Shown: piece by piece, positions 1 through 11,057 of the stretch
Numbering within the stretch: position 1 is the first letter of the stretch
Layout of the letters: each line of letters starts with the position of its first letter
Assembly (NCBI GenBank): GCA_015680685.1
Contig: MNCI01004927.1
Location: 465,270 to 504,992, forward strand
Length of the DNA: 39,723 nucleotides
Reading direction: 5' to 3'
DNA from: Gnetum montanum
Lineage: Eukaryota > Streptophyta > Gnetopsida > Gnetales > Gnetaceae
Position numbers and translations under genes: made by a program
Notes under the pieces: generated by a model
The model's input: the letters and a program-made list of their open reading frames with translations, nothing else
The model's database searches: none
Told to the model about the DNA's origin: nothing

Positions 1-1320
1 AATATTTAACAAAAAAGTAGGAAAATAGTAGAAAAGTAATTGAAAGTGATGAGAAGTGGTCCCAAAATTATGCATAAATTCAGAGAAACTAGTATTGATG
101 TTCTAAAAGATGTGAAGATTAGTTCAAGGCCATGCTCAATAAAAGTTATGTAAGTGGATCCTTCCCAAAGAAGGCTCCTACCATAATGCCTTTACATAAG
201 CACTTCTATAGATGTCCGTGGGCACCTTAGAAGTTAAATGTAGATCATGCCTTTGTTCCAAACAACATAAAGCTTACGTGGTTGGGATGTTGCACTATAC
301 TACACAAAACCAAGAGGCTCATAATTGTATGTAGTAGTGAGGTGAATAATGGGATGAGAAGGGATTGCAGAGATCAGGATGTAAGGTACTTGACCATGTC
401 TAGAATAGGTTCTTATAAAAAATGTGATTAAAATGATCAACATACATATCCGTCCAAGTTTAGACCAAGTCCATACCATGAATAGTAACCTTGCATTGAT
501 GTATTTCTTCCTGCCAACCACCATGAGTCCACAACCACCTCAAAGAACAAACATCACTCCAAAAAGGGAAGAAAAGAGAACAAGGAAGGAAGGGCCTTAG
601 TTAGAGGGGCACCTTCAAGCATGGATAAAATGTCTTTCTGGTTCTATAACCAATGTTTGTAGCCCATTATTGTGTTTAAGGGGTATGCTTTGAATTCCCA
701 TTATTGTGTTTTTTTCTCTTTCTTTTTTTTTTCATTTTTTTGTATTTATTTTTTGAAATGGGAATGACACCATTCAAAGACAAAGCTTTCTTTTTATTGG
801 TTGATAGAGGAGTGATGATACTTTCGAAGAGGAGTCATAAACCACATGAAGGAAGATAAGATGAAAACCCAACAAATCTCCTTGAGGTCATACCCTTACC
901 ATTTCCACTTGGTCATTCCCTCTTTTTTCAAGGTATAATGATCATTGACTAATTTTAGGTTCATGAAAGAAGAACCAAATTATTTCCATGAAAAAGACCT
1001 TTTATTTAGAGGACTGGAGGGATGGATGAGGTGGTCTCACTGCTTTATACAATTACTTACCCAATCATCTTGATAGCATAGAACAAAAACCCAACACATA
1101 GCGTTAAATTTTGCATCATGACTTAACAGTATTATTAACAAAAACATGAAATACATTCATTAAACATAAAGAGAATGATCAAGAAAAGAGAAAAATATAA
1201 GAAAAAGAAAAACATTAAGAAATGGAAAACATATGAAGAATTTTTAAATTTTGGAAGAAATAAGAAAATGATAAAAAACTATAAAACAAAAACAAGGTGA
1301 AAACACTTATTAGTTATTGA
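1..1320 (-). other. Non-coding spacer of element E
   Basis: No credible coding region is visible. The stretch is A/T-rich (many AAAA runs at 1150-1310) and aligns by eye, in blocks, with the spacer after integrase in elements A/D and B. Examples are GGCCTTAGTTAGAGGGG near 593, GTATGCTTTGAATTCCCA near 683 and ACACCATTCAAAGACAAAGC near 768. A pyrimidine-rich block at 1333-1350 (CATCTCCCCCACAACTAA) is the E copy of a polypurine-tract-like motif on the minus strand. Small ORFs here on both strands are short and show no family resemblance. Confidence 0.6.
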
Positions 1321-4136
1321 ACCAAGATGGAGCATCTCCCCCACAACTAATCTTATAGCTACACATTTAGGAGATGGATTGCACAATTCCTTGGTTATAC
1401 ACCATCAATTTTCCCTTTATCACTGTTACCGATTTAATTAATCATGTGGTAGCACATTTAACATTTGTGATAGTATCATTTGGATCATTTGGAGATGTAT
1501 CTTTATCTAGACTTGAAGGTATTTCTATTTTGGGGGATCCAAATGTGTTTGCTTCTTCTTGATTTTCTATTTTAATTCCTGGGTCTCCATGTTTAATATC
1601 CTCTTTTGGTGTAGAATCAAAGTGTAAGATATCTATGTCTAAGTCCTTTGTTTGGTTTGTTTTCTTAAGTCTAGAACTAATAAGCAGATCAGTTGCCTTC
1701 ATGCATCTTTGAAAAAATTTTATATTCTCATTTTCAAGTCATTGACTGTCTTCTAGTTTAGTGGCTACTACGTAGGCTAGTTTTTACTCACACACTTGTT
1801 CCTGAACTTTATGGTGGGTCAGTATAGGGGTTGTGTTAATATTTCTAACTTTTGGCCCATAATTGCACCCTTTGTCATGATTAGTTATGCATGGATCCTT
1901 CTTTTTTTTTTCCACAGTGCTAGATTCATCATTTCTATTAGGTGTTGGAGTAACGACAGATGCTGGCCTTTGCCTAGGATTAGAGGACATTGGTTGCAAA
2001 AGGAAGGGTGTTGCACTTGATTGACATTGTGCTAGTTTGGATGAGTTAGTAGGTCTACAAGTGTTGTGCTTACACATGGAAACCATCCTAAAGAAAGGGC
2101 ATTTCTGAGATTGTGGTGAAGATCTATTGGCATTATCATTTCTGTGTATGCTTGTAGCATAAGTGGCATTCTCTCATTGATGTCATGGTGCTGAGCCTTC
2201 CTATGTTGTTGGTGGTCACATATGGTGGAGGGAAGTATGAGAATATTGAGGATATGACGAAGGATGAGAGGTGTGAGGTGGTGATCCTTCAGAAGATGTT
2301 GCGGGTCGATGATATTTGGGAGAATGGTAGTAGTGATTTGAAGTAGAGGAGGTAGAACTAGTTAGGGAAACAAGTTGTTGAACATAATACCCATATGAGT
2401 TTGGTTGGTAGTAAGGGTAGGGTTGGTTTGGTGGTGGCCTCCCCTACGATTATGGGCTTTGCCATTGTGGTTGATGATAGTGTTGAGGCTGGTAATAAGT
2501 CCCCTTAGGATAATATGATTGGTTGTGGAACTGTTTATAATTACCATGTGAAAAAGAAAATTTCTTGGGCATGTGATTTTGTACGAATTTGGGATTTAAT
2601 GAAAAAGCCCAATACTCATGTAGATGTGACACGAATGGGCAATGGCCCTTCGAGTGGTCATATATGCAGATGTCACATCCATCATCTTCTTCTATGGTTG
2701 AGTCTATAACCTCTTCTTCTACAACCATTTTCCTTGTTTGCCAATAAGTGTTCCTAGCTGTTTCTTGGTTCTTCTTCCTTTGTTTATTATGATCACCTAA
2801 TTCATTTTGTGTTACCTTCTCCTCTATAGTTTTTACAAAAGTTGTAGCTTTTCATTTATCCACTCTAACATCCTATCTAGCCTTACCTAGAATTCATTAA
2901 GAGATTGTTGCAATGGTAAGGTTTGCTATGAAGTCACCTCATTAAGAGCTGCCTCTTTTTCCTCGTCATAGATATGGACCCTTTTCCTTTGAAGAGTTTG
3001 GTTCTAGTGATATTTCTCAACATTCTCTTGTTTACATAGCTCTTCTTCTTCTTTCACCACCTACTCGATTAGCCTTTGTATATGATGGGCTTTTAGTTCA
3101 TATAATCGACCTTGAGCATACATCCTAAGGGTCTCCCTCGTTTCATTATGAAGTCCATCTATGATGTGGAAAAGTTACTCTTTTTAAGAGAAATCATGGC
3201 TGGGACATCTATGTAGTAGCGAATGGTATCTATCCAAGGCCACATCCAAGGGTTCATGATTTTCTTACTTCCACCCTTGGATTTGTTTTCTTAGGTTGGA
3301 CACTCTTGCATAGGTTTGGTACTTTTTATTAAAAAGTTCTAGCATTGTGGACCATTGGTGGATGGAACTTGGTTCTAATGATCTATACCAACTTTCAGCT
3401 TTGTCTATTAGTGTCATAGGAAAGAGCTTACGATTTTGCCACTTAGTTTTGATATTTTGCAAGGCACAAGCATCATGGAAGGCTTGTAAGTGATGTTGTG
3501 GATCAGAATCATAGCCTCCCATAAATTGAGGGATATTATTCATATCGAGCCTTTTTATGCAACTTTCCCTACAATGCCTTTGGGGGATCTTAACTACCTC
3601 TATGATTTGCATCAGGCTCTTAGTAGCCAACAAAGGTTCATCATCATTGGGCATGCCATGGTGAAAATTACTATTTCTATTTTCCTAATTGTGGTGGTTT
3701 TGGCTGTGTTCATGTTGAGGTCTTTGATTTTTCCCATGGTTTTGATTTCTACCCTTATTTCAACCCCATAGTGGAGCTTTGTCTCTATACCTACGTTCAT
3801 CTTTGTCAAAACTAGACGTTGAAGAGGAAGAGGAAAATGAGGAACTGGGAGGATTATCATGGCTTTGATGGTATTCCCTATAGTCCCTTAATTTATCTTT
3901 TTCAAGTTTTGAGAAGGTCCTAGGCCTTGGGGCCTCCCCTTATCTAGGACTTCATCTCCTCTAGGATTGTCTGCCTTAGGTGAATGTAGTCCTTAAGTGT
4001 AGTTAGGGTGATCGTGAACATATAAAACTCCTACATGAGGTTGGTCACTCTAGTTGTCTTCAATATATATCTCATTAGTTCTCCAATGAATGTTCTCTTC
4101 ATACAATGCATTATCACTTCCTTATGAAAGAGACAT
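1320..4136 (-). pseudogene. gag: gag of element E (broken), with extra C-terminal region
   Basis: This is a retrotransposon capsid/nucleocapsid polyprotein. The likely start is the ATG at 4136, giving MSLS, followed by IHWRTNEIY; element C starts the same way. The capsid core (3265-3654) contains NDDEPLLATKSLMQII, AESWYRSLEP and KQIQGWK, all matching the gag of elements B and C. A nucleocapsid zinc knuckle near 2620-2680 reads CDICIYDHSKGHC, that is C-x2-C-x3-H-x4-C. It is followed by a Q/P/Y-rich tail and then a region (about 1442-2240) absent from the autonomous elements but partly shared with C (the PFF motif after a Q-K pair near 2090-2110). The frame is broken by several stops (the fifth codon is TAA) and shifts. 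No pol follows. Confidence 0.8.
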
Positions 4137-4242
4137 TTTTGTTAGTTAATGATGTGTGTGACTTAATATTTTCTAAAAGATAAATCGTTAATGCATTTAC
4201 AATAATCATGTATGATATAACTAATCTAAATAACTAGCATCA

Positions 4243-4261
4243 TCCTTGGCAATGGTACCAA
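4243..4261 (-). other. Primer-binding site of element E
   Basis: On the minus strand the bases directly after the LTR end (TCATCA) read TTGGTACCATTGCCAAGGA. This is the TTGGCACCGTTGCCGGGGA-type primer site usual for plant Athila/Tat-like Ty3/gypsy elements with C-to-T or G-to-A changes at CG positions. The same site stands beside the LTRs of B (29797-29815) and C (32843-32861). Confidence 0.75.
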
Positions 4262-5193
4262 TGATGAGCAGCAAGGTACGCCCTATGTCCAACCATATGA
4301 ATCACAAGTGTTCATGCATGATCTGTTTGAATTCCGTGGATGGGACTAGTTGTGGCATCTAGATCATTATGCCTTGATCATAGTTCGTTGTCTTCCCACT
4401 TGGACTAGTGGTAGGTTTGTCATGTATGATTTAGTCCAGAGTGAGACATATGATTCTTGATGTTGTTTTGGCCTTATGCTACTCCTAACGATAATAAAGA
4501 AATCATTTGTTTAAACTAATTAACAATGGAAAGTAAAGTCTAAACTAGCCTATGGGCGATGAGTGTTTGTTCCTAGCTTGCCGTACATGACTGGGATTAC
4601 CAAGCATTATGCTATTAGGTGAACCAAGCAATAATGCTACTGGGATTACCAAGTGAATACGTGTTTACGCTTGAAACTAGTCACACTCATTCCACTAATT
4701 CAGTAACATGCATGGAAACATAAATATTAACTAAGTACATGGAATATAAATTACATTAAAAGTAAATTTAATCTAAGTCAAAGTGCTGCAATGAATAAGA
4801 ATCAATCTCGATCTTATTGCCATTCATGAAATGTGTCTAGGTACATTGCCACTCGAATAAGACATTGTACAACTGACTCAGATCCACACTACAGACACTC
4901 ACTGACTATTCTCTAAGATTATGGAATAAAATTACAAGAGTTTGGCTACTCTATTGACAAAAGAATTGCCAATACATAGTGGAAGCACACGTATTTATAG
5001 GTAGAAATAGACATTACCTTGATGGGGCCTCGTCGACATGGCCTAGTTATCGAGACCTTGTTATTAGGGCCTTGTTATTGGAGCCTTGATATTGGAGCCT
5101 TGATATTGGAGTCAAGATATCAGGGCTAGGATATCGGAGCCAACAAAAAAGTTGACTTTTTATCAGATAACCCAACCAATTGATGATGCATCA
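4262..5193 (-). repeat. 5' LTR of element E (GATATC-type LTR)
   Basis: On the plus strand the LTR runs from TGATGAGCAGCAAGG to TGATGATGCATCA; on the minus strand it therefore begins TGATG and ends TCATCA. A TATA box (TATAAATA on the minus strand) lies at 4992-4999. U3, upstream of it on the minus strand (5030-5150), carries short repeats around GATATT/GATATC with GGGCC/GGAGCC. The R/U5 part contains repeated ACTGGGATTACCAAG units (4590-4655). It is about 932 bp, similar to the solo LTR (896 bp) and the C LTR (865 bp), with which it aligns along its length. Confidence 0.85.
4992..4999 (-). promoter_or_regulatory. TATA box of LTR E
   Basis: Minus-strand TATAAATA, in the context CCTATAAATAC. 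The same octamer in the same place occurs in all other LTRs here (10874, 11659, 18636, 33608 and 39089), which supports a real core promoter for minus-strand transcription. Confidence 0.7.
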
Positions 5194-5747
5194 AACTTGA
5201 AAGTTAACCAACTCAATTTCAATGCCACTACCCTCACTTGCATAACTAATTGATTTTTCAAGTATTATTTTCTACTCATTGGGGCTCAACCAAAGCTTTC
5301 AATGTTCATATCTCAACTTGGAGCTCGTGAACAATGAGCTAGAAATCATCAATAACCTCCCGTAAACACTTCGCATGATTTGTTAGTATAAATTTTTGGA
5401 CAAATGTAAGTTTACATTTGCTGTTAAAGTTTACCTTTATTAAGAAAGGAAGTTCCATGGGATCAATTGGCTCATAAATCATTTAAGCCTTTTCTGTTGC
5501 TGGTACACAACACATAATTATGCTATCTACTTGTAATAGTTAGTCCCACATATTTTGCATTCTTTCTACCAACACATTTATTTATTTTTCTCCCACTTCA
5601 TCATATTATATTAGCTACTCCTCCATGATTAGATCCTTGATAAGATGAATATAAGGATCTAACTTCTTTCACTTTGGCATATCATTTATCACACCTAGCT
5701 ACTTTATACAAGCATTTGAATGGGTCTTCCACTTGAATCAAAACCTT
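5194..5747 (-). other. Remnant of the 5' internal region of an older retroelement (element F)
   Basis: This stretch lies just inside the primer-binding site of element F on the minus strand, and element E was inserted at its left edge. Minus-strand translation gives short coding-like runs such as CLREVIDDF and IVHELQVEI with many stops. They could be a gag remnant, but I do not recognise a family. Nothing supportable is seen on the plus strand. Confidence 0.35.
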
Positions 5748-5760
5748 GGCTTTGACACCA
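5748..5760 (-). other. tRNA-Met type primer-binding site of element F
   Basis: The minus strand reads ...TTACA then ATTGGTGTCAAAGCCA. Established knowledge: Ty1/copia and many other plant elements prime from initiator tRNA-Met with TGGTATCAGAGC just after an LTR ending in CA. Two transitions separate this copy from that consensus. It implies an LTR starting (plus strand) at 5763. Confidence 0.65.
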
Positions 5761-5762
5761 AT

Positions 5763-6240
5763 TGTAATAGAAATGCCCTAAAGAGTGTTGCATGACACCA
5801 TCCATGAGCCAAAAAATCCCCAAGTGTTCCAAAGTGGACTTAAGATGGACTATGCCTTACCATATTGAAGAACCCTTAAGCATAACATAAGTACATAACA
5901 TACGTTAGTTCAAAATTTAGGAGCATATCGAGCATACCTTAGATAATAAAAAAGTAACTAAACCAATAAGACACACATACAAAATGATCACAAAGAGCAC
6001 TAGAAAACATGTAATAGGCATTAATCCTCAAGAAACCCGTAAGCATAATATAAGTACATAACATACGTTAGTTCAAAATTCAGGAGTGTATCGAGCATAC
6101 CTTAGATAATAAAAAAGTAACTAAACCAATATGACACACATATAAAATGATCACAAAGAGCACTAGAAAACATGTAATAGGCATTAATCCTCAAGAAAGC
6201 TAAAACATGCCCATATACTATATGCATCTAGCCTTAAATT
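5763..6240 (-). repeat. Probable U5-side LTR of element F, right limit unknown
   Basis: It begins TGTAATAG on the plus strand, so it ends CTATTACA on the minus strand, directly against a tRNA-Met type primer site. The other LTR end was not found, so the right limit given is only where the recognisable duplicated part stops. It contains a tandem duplication of about 162 bp. Confidence 0.45.
5868..6192. repeat. Direct tandem duplication, 2 x about 162 bp
   Basis: Unit 1 (5868-6029) and unit 2 (6030-6192) start AAGAACCC and AAGAAACCC, respectively, and end CATTAATCCTC. By eye they differ at roughly ten positions, mostly transitions, with one single-base indel. A third partial start (AAGAAA) follows unit 2. 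The low divergence means the duplication is younger than most of the surrounding decay. Confidence 0.9.
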
Positions 6241-8428
6241 CCTTCTATGTAGAGTAGGAGAAGTACCCATGTCTAATGCAAAAGCCTAGGCTACCTACAT
6301 ATCCTTGTGATGTAGTACATAAAGAATCAGGGCCATGTAGTTCTATAAGAGGAGATGATGGGTATGATAATATAAAATCCTAAAGGATCTCCATAATCCT
6401 TTTGGACCTTGTTCAGAAAGAATAGTAGCCTTAAAACCACCAATAAGGTATATTCTTGATGGTAATATTTTTTAAGGGAAACTCAAAACTGTATATTAAT
6501 AAAAAAGAAGGGTTATAAAATAATACCAAGGCCCTTATCAAAGCATGCAAGAAAAGTTTGTTACATGTTCAAAAATCCATTGATGTGATCAGCATAATGA
6601 GAAAAACACAACCAAATAAACTATCATTAAGATGATAGATGTGGCTTAATAGACAATGAACATGATAAAGAAGTTAGGTAGACTAAGTGATAGCAACGGT
6701 ATCATTATCTTCATCTAGGGGGATCATTGTCCAAATAAATGTCATTGAAATTAGCATATCACCTTTCCAAAGATCTGTGGGTTAGATCTCCTAATATCAA
6801 TGGTAGAACATAATCTCATCAAGACACAACAAAATACCAAATTGATCAACAACAAAGCTAAGAAATTAGAAGAGGGGTTGTAAAGCATGCTAGTTAGTAT
6901 AATCCAAAAGGCTTCACTAGGTTGTAAGAAAACCCAAACCTATTTAGGATGAAAACTAAATCTTTAGCATTTTGATATAGGAGCATTAGCAGGGAGATGG
7001 TAGTGTACACTATCAAGGTCCATAGATGGATCATGCATGTGGTTAGGCTAGTTTAATGGATGGGGGTTAGGGGATTGCAGTGAGAAGTAACTTGTAGATG
7101 AGGTAAGCTTTAAGCACTCTAGGATGTCAAAGAAAGAGTTGACATTAGCATCATAGGTATGTTGGGTAGTGATAATACAAGTGTGAGGTCTACATGCAAA
7201 GAAATCATGAACAAAAAAGATGAAGAGGGAAACCTTAAGTGCCAAGTCATGTGAGGTGGAAGTGCACTTAGAGGCTATGCTCGACTCTAATTGCATGTTT
7301 GCATGAGGTGAGATGTGTGGGCTGGTAGATGAGAATTACACTAGATGTGTCACCAGGACAAGGTGGAAGGTGTTTTTTTTGACAAGTGGTGATATTTGTT
7401 ACAGAATTAGAAGACCAAAAATGTACAAGGGATGTGATAAATGTGTTTGAGCTCGTAGATGTGGTCCTCCCTAGCAACGTTGGTTTTCATAACTCCTTGT
7501 GCCCTCCTAAGGACCTCAAGAAGACCTTCATGTTTGAATATCAGGAGGTCATTTGTGCAAGCACACATAATTGACCTGTTAATAGAATAAGCATAGAAAA
7601 TCAACATGTTAAAAAGGTTGCCAACTTTAAGATGCCATAGCACACACGCATGCTCTCTTATGAGCCACATAAAAAGGGTACTAAAACATAAACTCACAAA
7701 CTACTCTATTGGTAGAGTATCAAGGATCATATAAATTAGTAAGCTTAATCCCAACTTTCTAGATTTTTAGCTTAGGATCATCACTAATTTTTTTTTTAAT
7801 TACATCAAAGCTTGCAGGGATGCCTTGGATGAGCATTTTCCCATCCAAAGATAAACTCAACACATGTGTGATTTTCCAACCATAGCAAAGATCTTCTTGT
7901 TGTTGATAGTGTAATTGATGTTGTTCCAAATACAAAAAAGGTAGTAGAAACTCCAAAAAGTGATAATATAAAGAGCCCAAAAATGTTTTTCAACATCGCT
8001 ACAAGAATATCTTTGATGAACACCTATAATAAGTAATATTTCCTGATAAACAATATTTATTATACTTGATATTAGAGAAATATTAAATGTATTTTAGTTG
8101 ACTTTTATCATCTATATTATGTTGCATCTCATTAATAATATTTTTGTATGTCTTATTTCGTAGGACCAAAATAAGGATTAAATGATCTCAGGTGAAATTT
8201 TTAACTATACATTTGTGTTTAGAATTTTTGAATTAACTAATTTTGACCCTTTATTTGCACAAAATGAGTTCTAGATGTGAATGATTTGGCCAATTAAAGT
8301 TGTTTGTCAATAATACTTGTCAAATTTGCCATATGGGAAGAAAAAAATCTACACCTACCATCACCATGTGAATTTAAAAGGGAAAATTCAAAATTGATGA
8401 CTTGGAATGCATCTATCTAAACAATGAA
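6193..8428. other. Unresolved old repeat sequence without an intact gene
   Basis: Only short interrupted reading frames occur on either strand. The minus-strand frame at 7407-7697 contains VLWHLKVGNLFN, faintly like the WHLRxGH box before copia integrases. That would fit the tRNA-Met primer site nearby, but the box is isolated and lacks the following HHCC zinc motif. I see no RNA gene. Most likely this is decayed retroelement sequence. Confidence 0.3.
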
Positions 8429-8490
8429 GACTTTGAGACCATCCTATCCAGTAGGTGATGACTTTGAGATCATCTCATCCATAAGATGAT
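8429..8490 (+). repeat. Two 31-bp tandem repeats upstream of a TATA box
   Basis: Units 8429-8459 and 8460-8490 both begin GACTTTGAG and continue with a CATC...ATCCA...GATGAT pattern. They sit 60-120 bp upstream of TATAAATA (8548), as U3 enhancer repeats do in LTRs. Confidence 0.6.
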
Positions 8491-8547
8491 GAGGTTTTAG
8501 GCCCATTGTTGCCCACTTGTCTCCCCAATAAATGTATCTAAAATTTG

Positions 8548-8555
8548 TATAAATA
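8548..8555 (+). promoter_or_regulatory. Plus-strand TATA box, possible LTR promoter
   Basis: TATAAATA in the context TTTGTATAAATAGATTT, with direct repeats upstream and a T-rich, polyadenylation-like stretch about 100-300 bp downstream (8650-8830). This resembles the U3-R-U5 order of an LTR in plus orientation, but I could not find paired LTR ends or a second copy. Confidence 0.35.
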
Positions 8556-9521
8556 GATTTACTGAGCCTCATTCTCTCTAACACTTCAGGAGGATAGTCT
8601 AAGATCTATGCTTCATTGTTGCATGATTGCTTATTTACTTAAGGAAATTATTGGTTTATCCCATTTCTCTTTGTATCTTTGTATTTTTGTTTTTATTTCC
8701 TTTGTATAAGCATAGTTGGATATCCTTTCTCAACATTAGAGTAAGTTAAAAGGTATCATTTGTGCACAAATCTACTCTCATTATCTTTATATGAGTTAAG
8801 GCTATAAAGTTTATATAGATGTCTTTTTATTATTAATGAAAGAGAAGTTGGACTTCTTTATGTGTTTTTGCTTTAAGTGAGAAAGTAGGAATGTTCTTTG
8901 GATGTACAAATGATTAATAGCTGACACATATTGATTGAGGAAGAATTTGAGATGTTAAGGGAAGAAGTAATAAAATTTTGAGTTCACCATTGCTTCTTGG
9001 TACTTAAATTGCCTAGGTTTACCTCTAAGAATATAGCATTGAGATGAGTCGTAGATGAGATGATGAACCAACAACATAGCTAATTCAATTGTACAAGAGC
9101 TCATTAATGTGTCAAGTCTAAGAGGCTAGAATATTTACTGGTTATCATACAATAACTTGACATGCATTGAGAGGGTTGTTATGGATGGACTTGCATAGGA
9201 GAGTGCTCCAATATGTGGTAATAGCAAGAGAGGTCATTGTGATTGAGTGTTATTTATTTATTAGGATGGTAAGGTGTTTCTCTCTAAAGTTACAATACTT
9301 AGGTTCAACCTTGGATGTTTCTACTCAAGCCTATGTTACCAACCTTATTAAGAGTTTCTTAACAAGATGAGTATCAGGACTTCTGGTGATGATCCTTGTA
9401 CATTGTCTAAAAATAAGAGGTATGTTAAGATACTTTATAAAATTTGATTTTTCACTCTTTAATTGTGTATGTCTTAATACCATTAGTTAGCATAAAACCT
9501 ATTTAGTCATAAATAATAATG
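8556..9521. other. No supportable feature
   Basis: The first part may belong to the same LTR-like unit as the TATA box at 8548. The plus-strand frame at 9167-9370 (67 codons) has no recognisable domain and no context that would support a gene. Confidence 0.3.
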
Positions 9522-9655
9522 AGGTGTTAGCCTAGTGGTAAGAGTCTTGATTTGAAAGATCAAAGTCATATTTTTAATTTGGTTGGCAATGCTTGGTCAT
9601 AAAACTTCTAATTGAACTATATTACAATTATTTTGGGGTTCTAACACCCTCCCCC
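9522..9655 (+). mobile_element. tRNA-derived SINE, copy 1
   Basis: This begins AGGTGTTAGCCTAGTGGTAA; TTAGCCTAGTGG (9527-9538) is a good RNA polymerase III A box. The B-box position (about 9566-9580) is degraded to CATATTTTTAATTT. The body, including ACAATTATTTTGGGGTTC, is shared with copy 2, and the copy ends in AACACCCTCCCCCCCCCCT. About 30 bp separate the two copies. An actual tRNA gene is excluded: no cloverleaf or CCA-compatible acceptor can be formed from the ends. Confidence 0.7.
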
Positions 9656-9687
9656 CCCCTCTAGTCTTTAACCATAAATTAACAATT

Positions 9688-9831
9688 AGGTGTTAGCCTA
9701 GTGGTAAGACTCTTGATTTGAAAGCTCCAAGTCATGGGTTCGATTTTGATGGACAATGTTGAGTTATAAAGTTCTAATTGGACTATATATCTTGGGCTAT
9801 ACCTAATTACAATTATTTTCAAGGTTCCAAA
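9688..9831 (+). mobile_element. tRNA-derived SINE, copy 2
   Basis: The A box TTAGCCTAGTGG (9693-9704) and B box GGGTTCGATT (9736-9745) are both intact and correctly ordered, about 32 bp apart. The body shares TTCTAATTG.ACTATAT and TACAATTATTTT with copy 1, plus a short stretch (TCTTGGGCTATACC) missing from copy 1. Plus-strand orientation, same as copy 1. SINEs carry no protein and depend on LINE enzymes for movement (established knowledge). Confidence 0.75.
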
Positions 9832-10004
9832 TTTAGGGGTGTCTACTTAAGTGTACAAACTTATAATTCATGTTTTGACAAGTTATGAAAGGAAAATTAA
9901 TTATTAATAACAAAGATGGTCCCAATCTTAACAACATTTATACTATTTTAAATATCCATGCTTGAACTTCAAATAAAAAAATGATTTAATGTAGCAATAA
10001 AAAC

Positions 10005-10161
10005 TAATGAGTGGTGAGTACCTTCTACACCCAACCATACGAATCACCAAGCGTTCACATGCGATCTAGTCAAATTCCATGGACTTATAGCCTTTTAAGC
10101 ACATAGGTTTCTAGGAAGTGACACTAACAATTGAAATTTTTGTGTTTCCAATTACACTTGT
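10005..10161 (-). repeat. 3' LTR of A/D, outer (U5) part
   Basis: Starts TAATGAGTGGTGAGTAC and follows the B LTR (17880 onward) up to TACACTTGT, where a solo LTR interrupts. The first TG of the LTR is mutated to TA. The remainder of the same LTR is 11063-11836. Confidence 0.85.
10157..10161. repeat. Target-site duplication of the solo LTR (left copy, CTTGT)
   Basis: CTTGT directly precedes the first TG of the solo LTR; the identical CTTGT follows its last CA at 11058-11062. Confidence 0.9.
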
Positions 10162-11057
10162 TGATGAGTGGCGAGGTACCCCTACACTCAACCATATGAA
10201 TATGAGGATTCAAGCACGATCTGGTCGAACTCCGCAAACAGACTAGTTGTGGTATCTAGATAGCTATTCATTGATCACAGTTCGTTGTCTGCCCACTTGG
10301 ACTAGTATTTACTTTGTCACATATGGTTTAGTCCAGAGTGAGGTGTGTGATGTGGTCCTAACTTAGTGCTACTCCTAGAGGTAATGGAAGATAACTTTAA
10401 TTAAGCTAAGAGGAAAAGGGAGAAGAGAGTCTAAGCTAGCCTAAGTGCGATGAGCATCTGTCGCTTAATCATCCGTACACATCTTGGACCTTGTGTACTA
10501 CCACTGGGTTTACCAAGTGCATGTCCTAGGTATGCTACTAGGATACCAATTAGTCACACTTAAATGCTTGTGATTAAGTCGTACTCATTCTGCATTTGAG
10601 AATAGGGATAGGAGATGAGGGTAGAGAAATATTAATTATGAAAGCAATAGATAATAATTAAAATTAAGTGTATGCTGCAATGATGAAGTAATCTTGATCT
10701 TTATTGCCGGTCATGTGCATGTCCAAGTACATCACACTCAAATAAAGGTTTCGTACAATTACAATCATCACACTGCGGGCATGCACTAAGGAAGAAGGGT
10801 TGAGAGGAAAAATTGACAAAAAGATCCTACTCTAATACTGACTAACTATTACTTTCCCATGAGCCCCATTGCATATTTATAGGCTCACAAGGGAACCACG
10901 ATATCGCATATTTGATATTGCTTGTTAGGCCACGATATTGAGTACCCGATATCAAGGGTCCGATATTGTGACTCATCTGACCTAATATCTTATACCTGAT
11001 ATCAAGGGTTTGATAACAAGGGTCTGATAACAGCACCTGACAAACCATGATTCATCA
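10162..11057 (-). mobile_element. Solo LTR of the E/C family inside the 3' LTR of A/D
   Basis: It runs from TGATGAGTGGCGAGG to CCATGATTCATCA on the plus strand (896 bp) and aligns along its length with the LTRs of E and C, including ACTAGTTGTGGTATCTAGATA and the GATATC-rich U3 (10900-11030). The TATA box is at 10874-10881 (minus strand). It is flanked by a perfect 5-bp duplication, CTTGT at 10157-10161 and 11058-11062. No internal region or second LTR is present, so it is a product of LTR-LTR recombination. The sequence on either side joins into one GTCGAC-type LTR. Confidence 0.92.

Larger units (their letters stand above)
1..5193 (-). mobile_element. Element E: pol-less Ty3/gypsy-type LTR retrotransposon, left end outside window
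   Basis: Read on the minus strand from right to left, this element shows a 5' LTR (4262-5193), a primer-binding site (4243-4261), a degraded gag (about 1320-4136) and an AT-rich non-coding spacer (1-1320). No protease, reverse transcriptase, RNase H or integrase lies between gag and the spacer. The spacer is recognisably the same sequence that follows integrase in elements B (22260-23460) and A/D (15720-16860). It shares, for example, the pieces around GCCTTAGTTAGAGGGG (594) and GTATGCTTTGAATTC (683). The 3' part and 3' LTR lie outside the window, so the target duplication cannot be checked and a downstream ORF3 cannot be excluded. The layout matches element C, which makes an inherited non-autonomous structure more likely than a private deletion. 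Confidence 0.8.

Noticed and set aside
7407-7697. Copia pre-integrase domain on the minus strand
   Set aside because: Only a weak WHLKVGN resemblance; the neighbouring HHCC motif and integrase core are not found.
9522-9600. Genuine tRNA gene
   Set aside because: The A box is good, but the B box is lost in copy 1 and no acceptor stem or cloverleaf can be paired in either copy; a SINE head fits better.
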